Assembly (NCBI RefSeq): GCF_001039355.2
Contig: NW_019774469.1
Span: forward strand, 236,553-300,552
DNA: 64,000 nt
Source: Lingula anatina
Taxonomy: Eukaryota > Brachiopoda > Lingulata > Lingulida > Lingulidae
Direction of reading: 5' to 3'
The notes under the pieces were generated by a model, which was not told the DNA's origin, searched no databases, and saw only the letters and a program-made list of their open reading frames with translations. Shown in pieces: positions 59,506-64,000 of the stretch (within the stretch, counting starts at the first letter, position 1; every line of letters begins with the position of its first letter). The position numbers and the translations under genes are program-made.

Positions 59506-61414
59506 CTGCTATTCAACAAAATAAATTCCGATTGCCAATTTAAGGAGATTTGCGGCTTGTTAAACAAATTATCATATTTTCTTGCTAAGTAGTCTGTAGT
59601 ACGAGTAGGCTCTCCTTACCATAATAGTATGAACCTTGTTTGCCGAACAGGAAACTGGTTGTGCGGGTGAAAATATATCTACTAAGGCGCGAAATCCAAA
59701 GGGGTTGAAATGTCTCAAACCTTCATCTGAAATATAAATGGCAGTGTCAAACTTATGGTAATCTTTTTTTTTTATCAAACCAAAATTAAACTATACATAT
59801 ATTAAAAAAACAGATATTAAATCTGCTTATTCCAGTAATTCCTACTAATAGAGGGATAACTAAAATATTTGCAAGTTGCACCAAGTGTGCACCTGTAAGA
59901 TTCGTCACTGTGTACAGTGGGGGCTTTTATATGATCTTATCTTAGATAATGCTATCTTTATCGACGTTATTATTATTATTACTGAACAGTCTCCTGGTGC
60001 AACCCAGCCATGGGGTATCGGTGCACCACAAATCTTCCACTTATTTTTACGTAAGCAGTCGCCATTTTGGTCAAATTTTAAGTAAAGCTTAGAAGAATGT
60101 TCGTTCATGTATATGCAAAGGCAAATAAATGTCATGGGGTGGAGGAGGCCTCCGCTCACTAGGAAGATATCGCTTTACGCGTGCGGGCGACGAATACCGT
60201 GAAGCAATCGACACACTCCCCCCCCCCTCGAGGAATTCAGAGAACCACCTTCAGGGCCAAAATCAAAAGCTATAACGACAAACATTGAATCAAAAATGAG
60301 AAAACCGCTCATATTCGAGAATTTAATTACCTGCATCCTGTGTGATCTGTTCTGGGCACCGAGAAATTGATGGTTTCTTCGTATATTGGCAAATCCAACA
60401 AAAGTGGTTTTTGTAATGGTGTGTCACAGTAAGCTGAACACCGATCTCCGCCGCTTGCGTGATAGGCAAACTGTGACTTTTGTCGCAAAGGTCCCGATAA
60501 GGGTTTCCTTCCCGGCAATGTTGTCCGCTATGATACCATGGATTGCCTCCAACATGAAAGCCATCTTTGATACACGGCCTACCGGCGATCCCTTTCGGTT
60601 CTTGAAAAAACAGCTGGCAATCGCGCGAGTCATGGACAAGATGGAAAATGTCAGATGTGTTTCTGCTGCCTGCAAAGATGTCACTAGAACTGTCGGTACA
60701 AAGGACAAACGCTGGCCATGCTCTGTATGACGTCACACCATGGCAAAATGCACAGAATGAGTTCTTAAAGGTAAGTCCGGAAACGGAATCTGAAACCGGT
60801 AGAACAGCTATTCCGTCTTCATCTGTGACATTCGATCTTTCACAGGCTGTGCGAGTTTCCACGTCCGACCAATCTTTTGGACATGTCGAAACCATCCAGA
60901 AAAGCCTGCGTTTTTCTCCTCTAGGATTTACTGCGTCCTTTGTCATCTGCGATGTACAGGTGACGTCATCAGGGCCTATGGTCATTGCATTGGATGACGT
61001 TGATGAAGATTTGGAATCAGACTCATCGGTGTGGTTGCAGGTAATGTTTACGGCGGAACAACAGTCACCAAAGATGTTGCAATACTCATCACAGTAGCAT
61101 GCTATATTAACACCAAATGCTACAGTGTCCTCATTGTAGAGACAGAACTTTTCGCCTGCAGGCACTTGACTCCAATAATTTGGTGCAGGGGCAGTCACAT
61201 TTTCGAGGGGAACGGTGGTAGTTTCGGGCCTTTGGTTGGATGTAGAGGAAACATCGCCCAAACTGTCTTCACGAATAGAAGTAGCTCTGGTAGTTGCCGG
61301 TGGTGCTGGGTTACTGCACGCATTGTCGAGACACCTATTGCCTTCTCGCTGGCAAACCACAGAGGCCAGAAAAAGCGAGTGCAACACCATTGCCTTCATG
61401 GCACCATGTAACAT
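55381..61414 (-). CDS. Secreted somatomedin-B-domain protein with GPI-anchor-like C-terminus (SMB-B)
   Basis: Three exons on the minus strand: 60331-61414, 59620-59726, 55381-56010. They total 1821 nt and 606 residues, with the same phases as SMB-A. The start is MLHGAMKAMVLHS with a signal peptide ending near LASVVCQ; an in-frame ATG further out (61495) is not conserved in sequence with SMB-A. The somatomedin-B-like module (CxCDEYC...DCC), the CAFCHGVTSYRAW block and HFCWICQYTKKP are all kept. Exon 2 encodes GFRALVDIFSPAQPVSC, nearly identical to copy A. The C-terminus is longer than in SMB-A by an insertion in the hydrophobic tail (LLSLGLWGLFMSLLMF...), still GPI-signal-like. Intron 2 is enlarged to 3.6 kb by transposon DNA and a stray lectin exon; splice sites of all three exons remain intact. 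Confidence 0.85.
56126..56180. repeat. (TA)n microsatellite in SMB-B intron 2
   Basis: About 27 TA units, absent from the paralogous intron of SMB-A. Confidence 0.95.
56279..56801. mobile_element. Left arm of the Tc1 foldback element, cut off by gap N56802
   Basis: Begins CACTCTTGCCCAAAATGG after TA and matches 57448-57971 with a handful of differences, then stops at the N. It carries the reversed 3' end of a Tc1 transposase. Confidence 0.85.
56802..56802. other. Assembly gap (single N)
   Basis: Interrupts the first foldback arm. The sequence after it is unrelated to the arm. Confidence 0.9.
57179..57398 (+). CDS. Isolated exon encoding the C-terminal half of a C-type lectin-like domain
   Basis: After a TTTTTGCAG acceptor the frame reads WIGLIKV, then TWQWLDGTPTTYVNW, then C-G-S...LRWKDQRCDALGNVICE, followed by a GTACGG donor. 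These are the WIGL, W-x-W-x-DG, NW, W-x-D-x-x-C and ICE landmarks of C-type lectin domains. The EPN/QPD sugar-binding motif is not evident (LPQDKATRQC is in its place), so calcium-dependent sugar binding is doubtful. An alternative acceptor exists at 57196. The exon is more GC-rich than its surroundings, runs opposite to the host SMB-B gene and has no partner exons nearby. It lies between a gap and a second transposon copy and probably belongs to another locus. Confidence 0.7.
57448..59107. mobile_element. Tc1-derived foldback (palindromic) element, 1.66 kb
   Basis: Left arm 57448 to about 58255 and right arm about 58300 to 59107 are reverse complements, with perfect outer ends CACTCTTGCCCAAAATGG and CCATTTTGGGCAAGAGTG flanked by TA. 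Each arm carries the 3' half of a Tc1-family transposase pointing outward. The plus-strand arm (58469-58777) encodes QHDNATPHTARLIADYIRQN, then SPDANPIEHMWDELGR, and ends GGHTRY-stop. The minus-strand arm carries the same block at 57848-58330. The N-terminal half of the transposase is missing, so it is non-autonomous. Confidence 0.85.
59214..59258. repeat. (CA)n microsatellite in SMB-B intron 2
   Basis: An expanded CA run. The equivalent site in SMB-A (about 38048-38062) has only a few units. Confidence 0.95.
59430..59506. repeat. (AAT)n microsatellite in SMB-B intron 2
   Basis: Two AAT runs separated by a short spacer (TATAAGTC). Absent from the SMB-A intron. Confidence 0.95.
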
Positions 61415-61499
61415 CGTGCACTTGCCTATAGCGCTGATCTTTCTTAGGAAAAGTAAATGCACTACAATATGAAATACATATATAAAATTACACATAGGA

Positions 61500-64000
61500 C
61501 TTTTAAGTCCTATGTGTAATTTTCATAATTACTTATAGGTGACCGTGAAGTACTATTGAACGTTACTCGGTTCTCTTTATTGTGAGCAAGTATATTAGAA
61601 CGTTTTTTTCATAGTAAAGATAGAAAAAATAACTAATTTACTCAGTAAACACGAAACAACTTAAAGAAATATCACTATTACTTTAAAATACCTTTTAAAA
61701 ATCGATAAAGTTAGTTACTGTATTGATGCTATTTAATCTAATCTTTATCGGAATTAATGAGCAATAGAATATCAAGAACATGGGGGCTTATTCAGTAGTA
61801 TTCAATAGTATTAATTAAACTTTTCGTTACATGTCGCTTATTTTGGGTACGCGTACCTGTAGTCCAAAAGATCTAAAATTTGCACTGTGCTGGTTGCCGA
61901 CCAACCCTAACCCCAATTTGAAATTAGCCACTAGATGAAGTTTAAACAGCGGAGGACGCTTGGGGCCCAATGATTTGTAAATTACATCAAAATTTATATA
62001 GGTTAATGGAATATGCCGGCAACGTTTCTCGGATCAGTGAAAATAATTGAGGAATATATATTTTCAAATACATAAATGCACTGATTATCTACAGGGTTAT
62101 AAGGCCCTATTTGCACGTTTATTCAAATATTAAACAAATCTGGTACATGTAGGTAACAAGCATGTAACCTAGGGCATTTCGAGAAAATCCATGGGAATTA
62201 AAAGGTTTCAACTAAAAAATGTGTCACATACATTGTCCATTATAAAATCCTTTTGATAAAATAATTATTTTAGCGACACTTATCATTGCCCATATATTAT
62301 ATATCTTATGTGAACCAAGTTTATATCCTTAGATAATTGAATAAAATCCAAGATAATCACCATTCAACAGAGGAGTTATAGCTAGGTTTCAACTACTGCC
62401 AAAAGTTCAAGCGTGGCAATCATGATATGACGTAAAGGTTATTTTATTTTGTAATGTTTTTCACAACCATATTATCCTTATATCTGATGTGTAGCAAATG
62501 TGTATTTTAAAGCAAAATGCGAAAAAGAAAGATCACTGTCATTAGCGATATGAATACAAGTTAATCAGATTTCAGCTGCTACTAGAGAAACATAGAATCT
62601 AGTGTAGAATTAAGTTTAAGTAAGTTTGTTGCTCAGTGTTAACCGCAACCTTATTAGTTTTGTTATATATATCTAGTAGTGACAAGTGTGTAACCTTGGA
62701 TATTTTGAAAAATTCTAGATGGCCACCAATTCCAATAAAGATATCTTGTTGCCTCATAGCAGCCTCGTATGCCTCGGATCTGGTCAATGTGAATACAGAG
62801 CTCGGAGCTCTACATCTGTGCTATATTTTAAGGACATTTGGGACGAAGAAAGCCAAGACATGCCTTTACTTGGTGCATATATTATTTTAAGTGTACATGT
62901 AGTATGTGTTAGAAAGACAAAATGCTAGCATTATCTATCTACTGAACAACATTCCAGCTCAGGATTCTCCGTGCATCTTTCAGTTCCATGTGAAATAGGC
63001 AAACCTGTAGGCAGTAGAACAGGGGGTTGAAGGAACCCTCCTTATGTACGGAAAAGGACTGTCCTTGTTCAAAATTTTGATTTCAAATTTTTTAAGTAGA
63101 TCAACTTTAAAAACTTTGTAGTTGCTGGCAACAGGGCAACGGGGACGGGACAGAGAGAATCTTGTGTAAAAACACAAATCACTGGCAGTTTTGGTCAGAT
63201 GTAAGCTAAGTATACAGAAAAAAAATGAAGCGATGGAAGATGAACCAATGGCAAAAAATGGCCATGGTATCTTGGCTTAGTGCAAATTGCAGTCCTGTCT
63301 AGAAAAGCTATTTGCTGGGTACGCCATATATTTTCGACGCTCCTTATATGTAAATAAGGAAAGGGTCCTTTGACCATTGACTCGGCTAGTTGATGCCTGT
63401 CGCCTGTTCTTGATGCTAGCTACACAAGTTGTCTTAGGTTGGTTTGCAAGTGGCCTTATTAGATAACACTGCATATTGTAGATACATGGTTTTATTAACA
63501 TGCTGCCAACAAAGAATCACATTCTTAAACTGTGTAACGGAGGAATAGCAACGCTTTGGTTATATAGTGGTAAGACAAAAAGGTAAAAAGGTGCTTCTCG
63601 TCTTTGGACCCAAGTCGGTGTTGGAGACCGTAAGAAACCTGTATATTGTTTATTTGAAGCTCAAATAATAAAGTAAATTTAAGGAATTTCACTGTTACTT
63701 GGAGACGCACTATACCGATACTGTATCTCAATGTCATGACAGATTCGTCGGACGCCGGACTATATGCTAAAAATTAAATGCTCCAACAGTTTTTATCATT
63801 TGCTTGTGTTGATATACATTGAATTAGTAAAAGTATACAGCTGCTTGGCTTGATTTTTTTTTATAGATACGGGACCAGAACAGGTATAACAGCCCCCTTG
63901 CTGGAGGAGTTAAAAAGGGGAAATCATTAGAATAAACTTACTACCCAGCTATCATTTACCTTGAGTTTCATTAAAGAATGAAATATTTAATTTAAACTTA
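61500..64000. other. Upstream flank of SMB-B, no gene recognised
   Basis: AT-rich DNA. About 62380-62740 carries GGCCACCAATTCCAATA-type sequence related to the degenerate repeat upstream of SMB-A. Short open frames (for example 62636-62890 and 62719-62928) fall in this repeat and show no domain. I see nothing supportable from 62950 to 64000. Confidence 0.5.

Larger units (their letters stand above)
49800..61415. repeat. Segmental duplication copy B (paralogue of about 35105-40200)
   Basis: Collinear similarity with the SMB-A region, from the phrase TTTAAAAAAGTACCCAA through the downstream flank, all three exons and both introns. It is interrupted by a hAT-like insertion (50540-53489) and a Tc1 foldback insertion (56279-59107). 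Confidence 0.8.

Overview
This is an AT-rich animal (metazoan) nuclear window. Genes are split by GT-AG introns, introns and intergenic DNA are full of microsatellites, MITEs and decayed transposons, and there are no bacterial-style operons. The gene set (LanC-like protein, invertebrate-type 2-oxoglutarate/Fe(II) oxygenases, somatomedin-B ectodomain proteins, a C-type lectin exon) and the repeat style suggest a marine invertebrate such as a lophotrochozoan or a non-vertebrate deuterostome. I cannot name the species from sequence alone. Four single-N positions (3748, 30729, 51561, 56802) behave as scaffold gaps. Each has near-repeated or discontinuous sequence on its two sides, which matters for reading the gene models.

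Layout. (1) 27-596, minus strand: first coding exon of a secreted or membrane leucine-rich-repeat protein. (2) 1401-7662, plus strand: a LanC-like (LANCL) gene with eight recognisable coding exons. Exons A-D occur twice around the gap at 3748, most simply an unmerged second haplotype. (3) 9083-33603, plus strand: three tandem 2OG-Fe(II) oxygenase genes (OX1, OX2, OX3). OX1 and OX2 are complete eight-exon genes of exactly 332 codons each. OX3 has exon 1 (rearranged) and exons 6-8, while exons 2-5 fall in the gap at 30729. The units share introns, a MITE, a LINE 3' fragment, a 22-bp minisatellite that starts at a splice donor, and a conserved downstream open exon that may be an alternative C-terminus. 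(4) 37106-40161 and 55381-61414, minus strand: two paralogous three-exon genes for secreted somatomedin-B-domain proteins with GPI-anchor-like C-termini, in a large segmental duplication. Copy B has been invaded by a hAT-like element and by a Tc1 foldback element. Copy A preserves both empty insertion sites. (5) 41.5-49.8 kb: no gene recognised; it holds a 263-bp near-perfect palindrome, an old tandem duplication, and a 1.6-kb Tc1 element with a decayed transposase. (6) 61.5-64.0 kb: nothing recognised beyond diverged repeats.

Functionally the neighbours look independent: a glutathione-binding LanC-like cytosolic protein, a family of small-molecule oxygenases, and cell-surface or secreted ectodomain proteins. 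The most biologically interesting points are the conserved candidate alternative 3' exon in all three oxygenase units, the minisatellite that copies the exon-6 splice donor, the mosaic divergence between OX1 and OX2, and the transposon-arm palindrome that apparently traps a lectin exon (probably an assembly chimera).
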